64,000 bases of DNA from Rhizobium sp. RU33A (GCF_900156055.1 NZ_FTMQ01000003.1:558001-622000); one strand, 5' to 3'. Counted from the stretch's first letter, positions 50,412 to 59,026 are shown. Program-made: numbers and translations. The notes: generated from the letters alone by a model not told the origin.

Positions 50412-50436
50412 GAAAAATGGGCGCAGATCGTCGTTA

Positions 50437-50488
50437 AACCAAATGGTTGACAATTGATCTGTAGGTGTAGATATTCAACCACATGGTT
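50437..50488 (+). promoter_or_regulatory. Promoter and paired operators of the ArsR-SRPBCC operon
   Basis: Two copies of AACCA-N2-TGGTT (50437-50448 and 50477-50488), 40 bp apart, flank a promoter TTGACA (50447-50452), 17-bp spacer, GATATT (50470-50475). The second operator covers the start codon at 50483. Transcription would begin at about 50482-50483, so the mRNA is probably leaderless. The operators would let the ArsR product block its own promoter. Confidence 0.6.
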
Positions 50489-50845
50489 GAGATTACGCAA
50501 AACCCCTTGGACATGATCTTTCACGCGCTGGGCGATGAGACGCGTCGGCGCATGCTGGCGTCCCTTTCGCAAGGGGAAAGGAGCGTCGGCGAACTGGCCG
50601 AGCCTTTTTCCATGTCGCTCGCCGCTGCCTCCAAACACATCAAGGTCCTCGAAGCCGCAGGCCTTATCCGCCGCGAGATCCGAGGCCGTACCCATCTCTG
50701 CCGACTGGATCCGGGACCGCTTGCCGGTGCCCACCAGTGGCTGAGCGCCTACGAGCACTTCTGGACCGGCCGGCTGGATGTCCTCGAACGGCTCCTTCAC
50801 GCGGAGGATGCCGCATTTCCCCGACAGAAACCTGATGGAGAATGA
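50483..50845 (+). CDS. ArsR-family transcriptional repressor
   Basis: 120 residues. Winged helix-turn-helix: DMIFHALGDETRRRMLASLS, then SVGELAEPFSMSLAAASKHIKVLE. No metal-binding CxC motif in helix 3, so it is the SRPBCC-partner type rather than a metalloregulator. No ribosome site precedes ATG 50483; the likely promoter puts the transcript start on that ATG. The stop overlaps the next gene (ATGA). Confidence 0.9.
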   Translation: MVEITQNPLDMIFHALGDETRRRMLASLSQGERSVGELAEPFSMSLAAASKHIKVLEAAGLIRREIRGRTHLCRLDPGPLAGAHQWLSAYEHFWTGRLDVLERLLHAEDAAFPRQKPDGE

Positions 50846-51381
50846 CGATGACGGAAAGACTGGACGTAAATCCCAATGGTCGACTGAGCGAGCCCGCAAC
50901 GCTGGTGATCGAACGGCTGTTGCCAGGACCGGCTTCACGGATCTGGTCATATCTGACCGATGGCGAGATGCGGCGCAAATGGCTCGCCGCAGGCAGCATG
51001 GAGGAAAAGGCGGGTTCGACCTTTGAGCTCGTGTGGCGCAATGACGAACTCACCGATCCCCCCGGTCACAGGCCGGATGGTTTTAGCGAGGAGATGCGGA
51101 TGAAGAGCCGCGTTCTCGAAGTGCAGAAGGACAAGCGTCTCGTCTTCACCTGGGGCGAGAGCGGTGAGGTCGCCTTCGATCTCAAGGCTGAAGGCGACGA
51201 GGTGTTGTTGACGGTGACGCACATGCGGATTTCGGACCGCGCCAATCTGCTGATGGTCGGTGCCGGCTGGCACATGCATCTCGACATTCTCTGCGCTCAT
51301 CTTGACGGCCGGCGGTCGGAGCCGTTCTGGGATGGCTGGCTCAAGCTCAAGGACGAATATGATCGGCGTTTGCCGGCCTGA
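50842..51381 (+). CDS. SRPBCC/AHSA1-like domain protein
   Basis: 179 residues. START-like fold: LVIERLLPGPASRIWSYLTD at the start, GRVTE-equivalent VLEVQKDKRLVFTWGESGEV and a final WDGWLKLKDEYDR. These AHSA1 domains bind hydrophobic ligands; what this one binds is unknown. Start overlaps the arsR-type gene, so the pair is one regulatory unit; ATG 50848 is an alternative start. Confidence 0.87.
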   Translation: MTMTERLDVNPNGRLSEPATLVIERLLPGPASRIWSYLTDGEMRRKWLAAGSMEEKAGSTFELVWRNDELTDPPGHRPDGFSEEMRMKSRVLEVQKDKRLVFTWGESGEVAFDLKAEGDEVLLTVTHMRISDRANLLMVGAGWHMHLDILCAHLDGRRSEPFWDGWLKLKDEYDRRLPA

Positions 51382-51406
51382 CCACAGAAGCGAGCCTGAT
51401 CAAATC

Positions 51407-51440
51407 GAAAGCCCTCCGCCATATCCGGCAGAGGGCTTTC
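51407..51440. terminator. Bidirectional terminator between convergent genes
   Basis: GAAAGCCCTC (51407-51416) pairs perfectly with GAGGGCTTTC (51431-51440), with CGCC/GGC pairing inside. A/T ends on both sides suit termination of the SRPBCC gene and of the convergent sugar dehydrogenase gene. Confidence 0.8.
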
Positions 51441-51463
51441 TGGTCTTTCGAAGCTGCAAAAGG

Positions 51464-53167
51464 TCAGGGCTGTGCAGGCGCCGGCGTTGCAGGCGTCGCG
51501 TCCTGGACCGCACCTTCCGGACCCGTCGCCGGGACATCCGTCTGTGGCGGTGTCGGAGGTGCGAGCGTGCCGTCGCCAGTATTGGCCGGCGCATCCGGGG
51601 TTGGGGCTACCGCCGGATCTTCAGAGGTCGGCGGCGTGGATGACGGCGTTGTAGTGTCCGGGGCAGGGCTCGTAGGCGCAGGTGTTTCCGCTGTGGGTGT
51701 GCCCTCGGCCGGTGCAGTCGCCGGCGGCGTGCCTTCCACGGCTTCCGCCGCGGCAGCCTGTTCCGCCGCAACCGGGGAGCCCGGCGGCATTTCGTCCGTG
51801 CCGAGCGGTTCGGCAAGTGCCGTCGCATTCTGCGCTGCGACACGCCAGACCGTATTGCCGGCATCGTCGGCGACAAGCAGAGCACCGGTGCCGTCGAAGC
51901 CGAGGCCGACGGGGCGGCCGCGTGCCTGTTCCTCGCCATTGAGGAAGCCGGTCACGACATCACGGGCCTCGCCTGCGGGTGCGCCATTCTCGAAGGGCAC
52001 GTAAAGCACCTTGTAGCCATTGAACTGGTCGCGGTTCCAGCTGCCGCGATTGCCGACAAAGGCGCCGTTGGTAAAATCCTCAGGCATGGCCATGCCCATG
52101 GAGAAGGCGAGACCGAGGGCGGCGACATGGCTTGACAGCGCATAGTCCGGCTTGATCGCCTGCTCGACCATGTCGGGACGCGGCGGATGCAGGCGCGGAT
52201 CGACATGCTGGCCGAAATAGCTCCATGGCCAGCCGTAGAAGCCCCGGTCCTGCACCGAGGTCATATAGTCGGGCACCAGATTGGGGCCGAGTTCGTCGCG
52301 CTCGTTGACGACTGTCCAGAGTGCGCCGCTCTCCGGGTTGATCGTCAAGCCGTTCGGATTGCGCAGGCCCGATGCATAGACGCGCGAGGCACCGGTTTCC
52401 CGGTCGATCTGCCAGATCGCGGCGCGGCCTTTCTCGGCCTCCAGACCGCGTTCGCCGGCATTCGAGTTGGAGCCGACCGAGGCATAGAGGAAGCGACCGT
52501 CGGGGCTGAGCGCCAGATCCTTGGTCCAATGGTGATTGATCGGGCCACCCGGCAAGGGGGTGAGGACGCGCGGCGGTGTGGTGATCTCGTTCTGCCCGAG
52601 CTGGTAGTCATAGGCGAGTACCGCGTCGGCAGCTGCGACATAAAGCGTGTCGTCGGCGAAGGCGAGGCCGAAGGGGGAGTTGAGATCGGTGAGCAGATCG
52701 TGGCGCTCGTCGACGGTGCCGTTGCGATCGGTATCGCGCAGTAGCGTGATCAGATTGGTGGGCTTGTCGTCACCCCCACTGCCGGCCGCAAACGCCATGA
52801 TGAAGTCGCGGATGACGTCCTTCGGCCGCTCCACCGGTTTGCCGGGCGGCGCCTTGCTTTGCACCACGAGCACGTCGCCGTTGGGTAGCGTGTGCACGGT
52901 GCGCGGATTGGCAAGGTCGCGGGCATAGGCCGTGATGGTGAAGCCGTCCAACACGTCGGGGGTTTCGTTTTCTCCCCATCCGACGACCTCTGCGACCTTT
53001 AGGTCGGGCAGCAGCGACTGGCTCGGTTCGGGCAGGACGGGGTCGGCACCGATCTGGCTGGTGACGTCGAAATTGCCGTTGTCGTCGCTGCAGCCGGCAA
53101 GTGCCAGCACAAGAACGGCGGTCGATGCGAGGGCGGCGTGACGGAGCGTGAAGGGAGTGCGGGTCAT
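51464..53167 (-). CDS. Lipoprotein sorbosone-dehydrogenase-like (PQQ-type beta-propeller) protein
   Basis: 567 residues. Lipoprotein signal with lipobox LALAGC. The six-bladed beta-propeller of soluble glucose/sorbosone dehydrogenases follows: TVHTLPNGDVLVVQSK, LALSPDGRFLYASVGSNSN, ASGLRNPNGLTINPESG and FAGNRGSWNRDQ-like VGNRGSWNRDQFNGYKV. The last 110 residues are a Pro/Ala/Thr-rich spacer, unusual for a terminal position. Cofactor and substrate are inferred from family only. Start ATG 53167 overlaps the DUF2231 stop. Confidence 0.85.
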   Translation of the reverse strand: MTRTPFTLRHAALASTAVLVLALAGCSDDNGNFDVTSQIGADPVLPEPSQSLLPDLKVAEVVGWGENETPDVLDGFTITAYARDLANPRTVHTLPNGDVLVVQSKAPPGKPVERPKDVIRDFIMAFAAGSGGDDKPTNLITLLRDTDRNGTVDERHDLLTDLNSPFGLAFADDTLYVAAADAVLAYDYQLGQNEITTPPRVLTPLPGGPINHHWTKDLALSPDGRFLYASVGSNSNAGERGLEAEKGRAAIWQIDRETGASRVYASGLRNPNGLTINPESGALWTVVNERDELGPNLVPDYMTSVQDRGFYGWPWSYFGQHVDPRLHPPRPDMVEQAIKPDYALSSHVAALGLAFSMGMAMPEDFTNGAFVGNRGSWNRDQFNGYKVLYVPFENGAPAGEARDVVTGFLNGEEQARGRPVGLGFDGTGALLVADDAGNTVWRVAAQNATALAEPLGTDEMPPGSPVAAEQAAAAEAVEGTPPATAPAEGTPTAETPAPTSPAPDTTTPSSTPPTSEDPAVAPTPDAPANTGDGTLAPPTPPQTDVPATGPEGAVQDATPATPAPAQP

Positions 53168-53604
53168 GGAGTTCTCCAGGCATCGGCGCTGCGTTGCTCG
53201 GCGGTGAGGTAGACACAGGCGATCATCGCGATCACGGTGATCAGGGATGTGGCAAGGCCATAGGGCACGATCGCCGTCCAGCCGTCGCCGGCATGGATGA
53301 AGCTGTTGATGAAGGCGAGCACCAGAACAGCGAGATAGGCAAGCACTGCCGGCCAGCTCGGGCGCAGCGCCCGAGTTGCAGGACGGGCGAGATCGACGAG
53401 GCCGGCAATGATCGACAGGGCGCCGAAGATCAGGCCGAAGAACAAGAGCCAGTCGGAGAAGTTGCTCCACATCAGATGTGACGTCCGCCAGTAGAGGATG
53501 TCGGTGATCAGCGTCAGCGTGAAGCAGACGAAGGGGAAGGGGACGAACAGCGCCGAAGCCGGATAGGCGTTCGAGGCTGTCGGCGGCGAGTGGAGGGTGG
53601 CCAT
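53164..53604 (-). CDS. DUF2231 family membrane protein
   Basis: 146 residues, four membrane segments. FVPFPFVCFTLTLITDILYWRT at the start and SIIAGLVDLARPATRA are DUF2231 marks; histidines in TSHLMW and FINSFIHAGDGW could bind heme. The stop overlaps the dehydrogenase start by 4 bp (ATGA), so it may pass electrons from that enzyme into the respiratory chain; this is inference. Confidence 0.82.
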   Translation of the reverse strand: MATLHSPPTASNAYPASALFVPFPFVCFTLTLITDILYWRTSHLMWSNFSDWLLFFGLIFGALSIIAGLVDLARPATRALRPSWPAVLAYLAVLVLAFINSFIHAGDGWTAIVPYGLATSLITVIAMIACVYLTAEQRSADAWRTP

Positions 53605-53743
53605 CAGTTGCTCTCTACCGTTGGAAGTGGAACACGAGAGCCATACGGCCGGGCGGCCGAATTGTTCCGTCCCATCACCAGGCGTGTGCAACAAGCGGGG
53701 CGGCCGGCCGAGATATCGGAGGGTGGGAGGGCTTTTGCCGGCC

Positions 53744-53778
53744 AAGAAAAAACCCGCCTGCGGGTGACAGGCGGGTTT
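53744..53778 (-). terminator. Terminator of gpt
   Basis: AAACCCGCCTG/CAGGCGGGTTT stem (53750-53760 with 53768-53778), 7-nt loop. On the minus strand it is followed by six T residues ending at about 53747, a strong rho-independent signal 23 bp after the gpt stop. Confidence 0.88.
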
Positions 53779-53800
53779 GATTATGGCGGCGGGACTTGGA

Positions 53801-54298
53801 TCAGCCCTTCGAGCCCTTGGCGATCGGCTCCTGATAGGTAAAGCCCATGTCCCAGGGGAAATAGATCCAGGTATCCTGGGATACCTCGGTCACGAAGGTG
53901 TCGATGGTCGGCACGCCCTTCGGCTTGGCATAGACGCAGGCGAAATGCGCCTTCGGCATCATTTCGCGCACTTCAAGCGCCGTCTTGCCGGTGTCGGTCA
54001 GATCGTCGACGACGAGCACGCCTTCGCCGCCATTGACCATCAGCTCGGCGGTGATGCCCTTCAGGAGGTTCATTTCGCCCTGGTTGACGTAGTCATGGTA
54101 GGAGGCGATGCAGACCGTCTCGATCAGGCGGATGTTGAGTTCGCGCGAGATGATTGCCGCGGGTACCAGACCGCCGCGGGTGATGCAGACGATGGCGCGG
54201 AATTCCTGGCCGAGGCCGGCGAGGCGCCAGGCGAGCGCACGGGCGTCGCGGTGGAACTGATCCCAGGAAACGGGAAAGGCTTTATCGGGGAGAGACAT
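53801..54298 (-). CDS. gpt: Xanthine-guanine phosphoribosyltransferase
   Basis: Purine salvage: converts xanthine and guanine with PRPP into nucleotides. 165 residues. The PRPP-binding loop [17 protein letters not shown] and the hood region [17 protein letters not shown] are typical of Gpt; YFPWDMGF closes the base pocket. Its own terminator follows. Confidence 0.93.
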   Translation of the reverse strand: MSLPDKAFPVSWDQFHRDARALAWRLAGLGQEFRAIVCITRGGLVPAAIISRELNIRLIETVCIASYHDYVNQGEMNLLKGITAELMVNGGEGVLVVDDLTDTGKTALEVREMMPKAHFACVYAKPKGVPTIDTFVTEVSQDTWIYFPWDMGFTYQEPIAKGSKG

Positions 54299-54522
54299 GC
54301 ACGGGGCTCCGCTGGCTGGATGATATCGTCCGCGCCGGATTGCGGCGCCGTCGACCGGATCCTTTCAGGCGGGCCGCCTTGCGCGGTCCCGAAACGCGTT
54401 TCGCGCGGCAGATACCGCGCGAACCTCGTCCCCTCAAAGGGTTCCAGTCTTTGGCCGTTGCTATTAGCGGGAATCCGAAGCCTCTGGCAAGGCCTCGCGT
54501 TCCCGCCCCATCAACCGATCAA
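54299..54522. other. GC-palindrome-rich spacer upstream of gpt
   Basis: 224 bp without a gene. It contains the perfect 14-bp palindrome CGAAACGCGTTTCG (54390-54403), a CGCGCGG/CCGCGCG hairpin with 6-nt loop (54402-54408 with 54415-54421) and GGTTC/GAACC pairing around 54422-54444. This could be the gpt mRNA leader or a small structured RNA on the minus strand; no known family was recognised. Confidence 0.4.
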
Positions 54523-55365
54523 TCAGCGCGACAGGAGCGTCAGCGCCGTCATTGAATCGAGCAGCGTGCGGGTGACGCCGCCGAACAGCATTTCCCACCA
54601 GCGCTTGTTGCCATAGGCGCCCATGACCAGGAGATCGATGGAGCTGTCCGACAGCCGGTTCTCGATGGCGATCGCCGGGTCGAGGCCGGTCTTTTCCGAT
54701 GCCGTGACGGTCACCTTGATCCCGTGGCGGGCGAGCGAAGCGGAGATCTCGGCGCCGGCGATTGCGCCGGTCTGGGTGGAGGTGTCGGAGGCGTCGACGG
54801 TGAAGATCTCGACCTCTTCGGCTGCCATCAGGAAGGGCAGGGCGTCGAAGGTGGCGCGGGCCGCCTCGCGCGAGCCGTTCCAGGCAACGAGCACCCGGCG
54901 GATCGGCTTCGGCGCCTTCAGGATATGCGGGATGAGCAGCACCGGCCGCCCGCTTTCGAACAGGAAGCTTTCGAGTTCGGAACGGGTCTCCGACAGCATG
55001 CCCGCTTCACCCTGGGCGGCGATGACGAGATCGACGCTGCGGGCGCTGTCGATCAGGGCGGCTGAATTGAAGCCGGAGGATGTGACGAAGCTGCGCCATT
55101 CATGCGACAGGCCTTCGCGGTTACCGATTTCGCGAAAGATCCGCTCCACGCTTTCTGTCTCCTGATGCGCCATGTCCTGCAGCGCCTGCACGGTGGCAGG
55201 GTCCGGGATTTCCATCGGCGCAACCAGCGGCACCATGGCCACGGCCTCTGCATGGGCGCCAATCACATGCGATTGAAACTGGTTGGCAATGGCGACGGCA
55301 AAATCCGTCACCTGTTGCGTGGTTTTGGGTGTGTCCAATATGGCAAGAAGTGTGCGGTAACCCAT
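54523..55365 (-). CDS. Tandem-domain universal stress protein
   Basis: 280 residues, two UspA-like domains. The C-terminal domain ends with DLLVMGAYGNKRWWEMLFGG and TRTLL, the G-x2-G-x9-G-type nucleotide loop; the N-terminal domain lacks a full loop. Such proteins help survival under low oxygen or stasis. A TTGAC-N4-GTCAA box with correctly spaced -10 lies upstream. Ribosome site AGAGGAGACGACC. Confidence 0.92.
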   Translation of the reverse strand: MGYRTLLAILDTPKTTQQVTDFAVAIANQFQSHVIGAHAEAVAMVPLVAPMEIPDPATVQALQDMAHQETESVERIFREIGNREGLSHEWRSFVTSSGFNSAALIDSARSVDLVIAAQGEAGMLSETRSELESFLFESGRPVLLIPHILKAPKPIRRVLVAWNGSREAARATFDALPFLMAAEEVEIFTVDASDTSTQTGAIAGAEISASLARHGIKVTVTASEKTGLDPAIAIENRLSDSSIDLLVMGAYGNKRWWEMLFGGVTRTLLDSMTALTLLSR

Positions 55366-55409
55366 GGTCGTCTCCTCTTGCGGCCCTTACTTATTGTCCG
55401 CATGAGATA

Positions 55410-55451
55410 ACTATGGGTTCCATTACCAGGTTCCGCCTTGACTGAGGTCAA
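55410..55451 (-). promoter_or_regulatory. Probable FNR/FixK-dependent promoter of the universal stress gene
   Basis: TTGACTGAGGTCAA (55438-55451) is a symmetric anaerobox (TTGAC-N4-GTCAA). If it is centred at -41.5, the -10 hexamer must lie at 55410-55415; the minus strand there reads CATAGT, a four-of-six TATAAT match, and +1 falls on an A at 55403. That is the class II FNR promoter layout, with a 37-nt leader to the ATG. Confidence 0.6.
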
Positions 55452-55486
55452 GTGGGGAGCGGCTTGAGGCGCGAAGCAAAGCCGGC

Positions 55487-56272
55487 TCAGGCGACCTCGC
55501 CGGTGCCGAGATCGCGCGTGGCGGCCGCGTCCTTCTCGTTCCGGATCGCATCGATCATCGCCTCGACATCGGCCGCTGCCGCATCGACGATCGACTGATC
55601 GCGCGCCCTGACGATAAGTTCGGTCGAGAAGCGCCGACCGTCGAAATGTGGATAGGAACCGATCGAGGTTTCCGGATGCGCTTTCTGGATCGCGCCGAGA
55701 GCCGTGCCGATATCCCCTTCACCGAAGGGGCAGGCGATCGAGCGCGACAGCACCCGCTGGCCGGCCGGCAGTGTTTCGATCACATGCGCCATCATTGCCT
55801 GGAAGACCTGCGGCACGCCCGCCATCACATGCACATTGCCGATGATGAAGCCGGGCGCGGTCGAGACCGGGTTCGGGATATGGCGGCTGCCTTCCGGCAT
55901 GCGCGCCATGCGCTGGCGGGCCTCGGTGAATTCCAGCCCGCGGCCGGCATACATGTCGCCGAGCAGCTTCATGGCGTCAGGGTCATGCAGGCACGGCACG
56001 GCGAAAGCCTTCGACACGGCATCCGCCGTGATGTCGTCATGCGTCGGGCCGATGCCGCCCGAGGTGAAGACATAGGTGTATTTCGACCTGAGCGCATTCA
56101 GCGCCTCGACGATCGCATCCTCCTCGTCGGAGACGATGCGGACCTCTTTCAGATCGATGCCGGCTACCGTCAGCAGGTCGGCGAGATGGCCGATATTCTT
56201 GTCCTTGGTGCGGCCGGACAGGAGTTCGTCACCGATGGCGAGCATGGCGGCGGTCTTGATCGTCGAGGTCAT
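55487..56272 (-). CDS. CinA-like molybdopterin-binding domain protein
   Basis: 261 residues. AAMLAIGDELLSGRTKDKN and VFTSGGIGPTHDDITADAVS mark the MoCF/CinA N-terminal domain; the C-terminal NMN-deamidase domain of full CinA is missing, as in many alphaproteobacterial single-domain forms. Nucleotide (FAD or ADP-ribose) pyrophosphatase activity is known for relatives; not certain here. Lies 121 bp past the stress protein start. Confidence 0.85.
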   Translation of the reverse strand: MTSTIKTAAMLAIGDELLSGRTKDKNIGHLADLLTVAGIDLKEVRIVSDEEDAIVEALNALRSKYTYVFTSGGIGPTHDDITADAVSKAFAVPCLHDPDAMKLLGDMYAGRGLEFTEARQRMARMPEGSRHIPNPVSTAPGFIIGNVHVMAGVPQVFQAMMAHVIETLPAGQRVLSRSIACPFGEGDIGTALGAIQKAHPETSIGSYPHFDGRRFSTELIVRARDQSIVDAAAADVEAMIDAIRNEKDAAATRDLGTGEVA

Positions 56273-56462
56273 GGATGAAGTCCTATGGGAATGGGGCAGG
56301 CGGGGAGCGAGAGGTTACCGTTTTATGTCCGTGAAGAGAAGTAAAGGCACTCATTGATTGAACACTGCGTTCCCGCAGCCGCGACTGGTTCCCGGCGTGG
56401 AATGCGCTACATGTCGCACATCCACAGCGCGGCAGGGCCGCATGTTCAAAGGGAGATACGAC

Positions 56463-57059
56463 ATGGCCAAGGTACTGGTTCTCTATTATTCCGCTTACGG
56501 TCACATCGAAACCATGGCCTATGCCGTTGCCGAAGGCGCAAAGTCGGCCGGTGCTGACGTCACCGTCAAGCGCGTTCCGGAACTCGTGCCGGAAGATGTC
56601 GCCAAGGCTTCCTATTACAAGATGGACCAGCAGGCCCCGATTGCCGACCCGGCCGAACTCGACCAGTATGACGCCATCATCGTCGGCGCCGGCACCCGTT
56701 ACGGCACGGTCGCCTCGCAGATGCGCAATTTCTGGGATCAGACCGGCGGTCTCTGGGCCCAGGGCAAGCTGACCGGCAAGCTCGGCTCGATGTTCACCTC
56801 GACCGCGACACAGCATGGCGGCCAGGAAACCACCATCATGGGCTTCATACCGACCTTCCTGCATCACGGCATGCTTTATGCCGGTCTGCCCTACGCCTTC
56901 CAGGGTCAGATGGGTGTCAGCGAAGTCATGGGCAACTCGCCCTACGGCGCCTCCACGATCACGGCCGGCGACGGTTCGCGCCAGCCCTCCGAGATCGAAC
57001 TCGAAGGTGCCCGCTACCAGGGCGCCCATGTGGCGAAGCTCGCAGCCAAGCTGGCCTGA
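56463..57059 (+). CDS. wrbA: NAD(P)H:quinone oxidoreductase WrbA
   Basis: FMN-dependent two-electron quinone reductase. 198 residues. The FMN phosphate site is in [41 protein letters not shown] (given by its parts GTRYG and FWDQTGG) and [13 protein letters not shown] form the flavin and active-site loops. ATG 56463 follows GGGAGATACGAC; the frame upstream is not conserved. Confidence 0.95.
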   Translation: MAKVLVLYYSAYGHIETMAYAVAEGAKSAGADVTVKRVPELVPEDVAKASYYKMDQQAPIADPAELDQYDAIIVGAGTRYGTVASQMRNFWDQTGGLWAQGKLTGKLGSMFTSTATQHGGQETTIMGFIPTFLHHGMLYAGLPYAFQGQMGVSEVMGNSPYGASTITAGDGSRQPSEIELEGARYQGAHVAKLAAKLA

Positions 57060-57221
57060 GCGTAGAATTGACTATCGTCAAAAGGCGGGGCGCAAGCTCC
57101 GCCTTTTCACGTCTTTGGGACACCTTGGCGCGCTATCGTTAAAATGCGACCGGACGTTCCAAGGGTCTCTTGAGCGCTTAGGCGCATGCTTCGGGTTGTA
57201 AGACCTGAAAGGACGCATGCC

Positions 57222-57485
57222 ATGGAACAGCCAGATCGTCGTCGCCAGCCCCGCCTGCGGGCGCTCAAAGCCGGCCGCGCCATCCTCCCCGGCGGCCATT
57301 CCACCTTCGACTGCATGATTCGCAATCTGTCGCCGCTCGGCGCCAAGATGAGCTTCGAATCGACCGCCGACATTCCGCCTCAGTTCCGCCTGCGCCTGGA
57401 GGACGGCACCGTCCATGACTGCGCCGTCAAATGGCGCAGCCCCCGCGAGATCGGCGTCGAATTCCTGGATGCACTGGCAAGCTGA
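57222..57485 (+). CDS. PilZ-domain protein
   Basis: 87 residues, a lone PilZ domain. The N-terminal RRRQPRLRALKAG supplies the RxxxR motif and IRNLSPLGAKMSF the D/NxSxxG motif (N in place of D), so c-di-GMP binding is likely. The rest is the beta barrel ending EIGVEFLD. Ribosome site AAAGGAC 8 bp upstream. Possible receptor for cyclases such as the one at 36656. Confidence 0.85.
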   Translation: MEQPDRRRQPRLRALKAGRAILPGGHSTFDCMIRNLSPLGAKMSFESTADIPPQFRLRLEDGTVHDCAVKWRSPREIGVEFLDALAS

Positions 57486-57568
57486 GTGATCGATGACACG
57501 GGGCGGGCCACAGCTTTGGCCCGCCACCCTTGACGCGTCCGCCGATCTGATCGAAACAGGGCCCGCAC

Positions 57569-57654
57569 GCGGACGTGGCGAAACTGGTAGACGCAAGAGA
57601 CTTAAAATCTCTCGGCCTTAGGTCATGCGGGTTCGATCCCCGCCGTCCGCACCA
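57569..57654 (+). tRNA. tRNA-Leu (UAA)
   Basis: 86 nt with CCA encoded. Acceptor GCGGACG pairs with CGTCCGC; anticodon stem AGAGA/TCTCT closes the loop CTTAAAA, anticodon TAA (57602-57604); a long variable arm (type II) and the TTCGATC T-loop are present. A leucine tRNA by anticodon and by the long variable arm. Confidence 0.97.
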
Positions 57655-57851
57655 AATCTTCTTGTTCTTTTGACTGTTAGCGCTGGCCTGTTCCCATCGG
57701 GACAGGTCCTTGATGTCGTACATCTCTTTGCACTCAATGCGCCAAATTTGTGCAAATCCATTGTTGGCGAAAGTTTGAGCATTTTTCCGCTTTGCGGGCT
57801 CGGCGTTTCCTGCTTTGATGCGCCCACCAAAAACAAGGGGAACTCAAATCT

Positions 57852-58886
57852 ATGATCACAAGACGTCTCTTTTCGGCTGCCGTTGTGGCGGCGGGTCTGC
57901 TTGCTGGCGTGACGCTGCCGGTCGGTCAGGCGCATGCCGAGACGGCCATCAAGTTCACGCTCGACTGGAAGTTCGAGGGCCCGGCCGCCGGCTTCCTGCT
58001 GGCGCAGGACAAGGGATATTTCGCAGCGGAAGGCCTGGATGTGACGATCGATTCGGGCAATGGCTCGGTCGAGGCGATCCCGCGTGTCGCGACCGGCGCC
58101 TATCAGATGGGCTTCGGCGACATCAACTCGGTGATCAAGTTCCTCGATGAGGATCCGTCGCAGAAGGTCAAGGCCGTGATGATGGTCTATGACAAGCCGG
58201 TCTTCTCGGTGGTCGGCCGCAAGTCGCTCGGCGTGACGGAAGATCCGGAGTCGCTGGAAGGCAAGAAGCTTGGGGCCCCGCCGCCGGATGGCGCGTTTGC
58301 CCAGTGGCCGGCCTTCAAACAGGCCGCCGGCATCGACGACAGCGGCATCACCATCGAATCGATCGGCTTTCCCGTGCGCGAGCCGATGCTCGCCAAGGGC
58401 GACGTTGACGCCGTCTTCGGTTTCGCCTTCTCGGTCATCCTGAACCTCAAGGCGCAAGGGATCCCGGCAGACGACATCGCGACCATCCTGATGGCCGATA
58501 ACGGCCTGAACCTCTATGGCAACAGCGTTCTGGTGAACTCTGACTTCGCCGCCGAAAACCCCGAGGCTGTGAAAGGCTTCCTGAAGGCGCTGGCCAAGGG
58601 CTTTGCCGATGCCGTTGCCAATCCGGAAGAGGGTGCCGCCGCTGTCCTGAAGCGCAACGAGACGCTGAATGTCGACATCGAGAAGGAACGTCTGGAAATG
58701 GCCAATGCCATGAACATCAAGACGCCGTATGTTGTCGAAAACGGCATGGGCAGCGTCGACATGGCACGCCTTTCCGCCTCGATCGAGACGCTCAAGGTCT
58801 CCATGGGCCTGAAGGGCAATGTCACGGCCGAGCAGGTCTTCGACGGAAGCTTCCTGCCGGCCAAGGAAGAGCGGATGTTGCCGTAA
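57852..58886 (+). CDS. ABC transporter substrate-binding protein (NMT1/THI5-like)
   Basis: 344 residues. Signal peptide to QAHAE, then the SsuA/THI5-type start IKFTLDWKFEGPAAGFLLAQ and DKGYFAAEGLDVTI. Binds the transported solute in the periplasm; candidates are a pyrimidine (thiamine precursor), nitrate or sulfonate compound, which sequence alone cannot separate. No TPP riboswitch is seen upstream. An ATPase and a permease follow. Confidence 0.85.
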   Translation: MITRRLFSAAVVAAGLLAGVTLPVGQAHAETAIKFTLDWKFEGPAAGFLLAQDKGYFAAEGLDVTIDSGNGSVEAIPRVATGAYQMGFGDINSVIKFLDEDPSQKVKAVMMVYDKPVFSVVGRKSLGVTEDPESLEGKKLGAPPPDGAFAQWPAFKQAAGIDDSGITIESIGFPVREPMLAKGDVDAVFGFAFSVILNLKAQGIPADDIATILMADNGLNLYGNSVLVNSDFAAENPEAVKGFLKALAKGFADAVANPEEGAAAVLKRNETLNVDIEKERLEMANAMNIKTPYVVENGMGSVDMARLSASIETLKVSMGLKGNVTAEQVFDGSFLPAKEERMLP

Positions 58887-58892
58887 TCTCTC

Positions 58893-59026
58893 CTTCTCCC
58901 CAGCGGGGAGAAAGTGGCGCGTAGCGCCGGATGAGGGGGGCGAAGCAACGACGCTTGCAAGCCTTGTACCGTGTCGCCCCCTCATCGCCTCGCATGCGCT
59001 CGGCACTTCTCCCCGCTGGGGAGAAG
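58893..59026. repeat. Palindromic intergenic repeat inside the ABC operon
   Basis: 134 bp. Both ends are near-palindromic (CTTCTCCCCAGCGGGGAGAA at 58893-58912; CTTCTCCCCGCTGGGGAGAAG, one base over twenty, at 59006-59026). Inside, GATGAGGGGG (58930-58939) matches CCCCCTCATC (58977-58986) with one bulge. It fills the gap between the binding-protein and ATPase genes, unlike a usual tight operon junction. Confidence 0.8.

Noticed and set aside
57655-57851. TPP riboswitch before the THI5-like binding protein
   Set aside because: The CTGAGA and ACCTGA core elements are missing.
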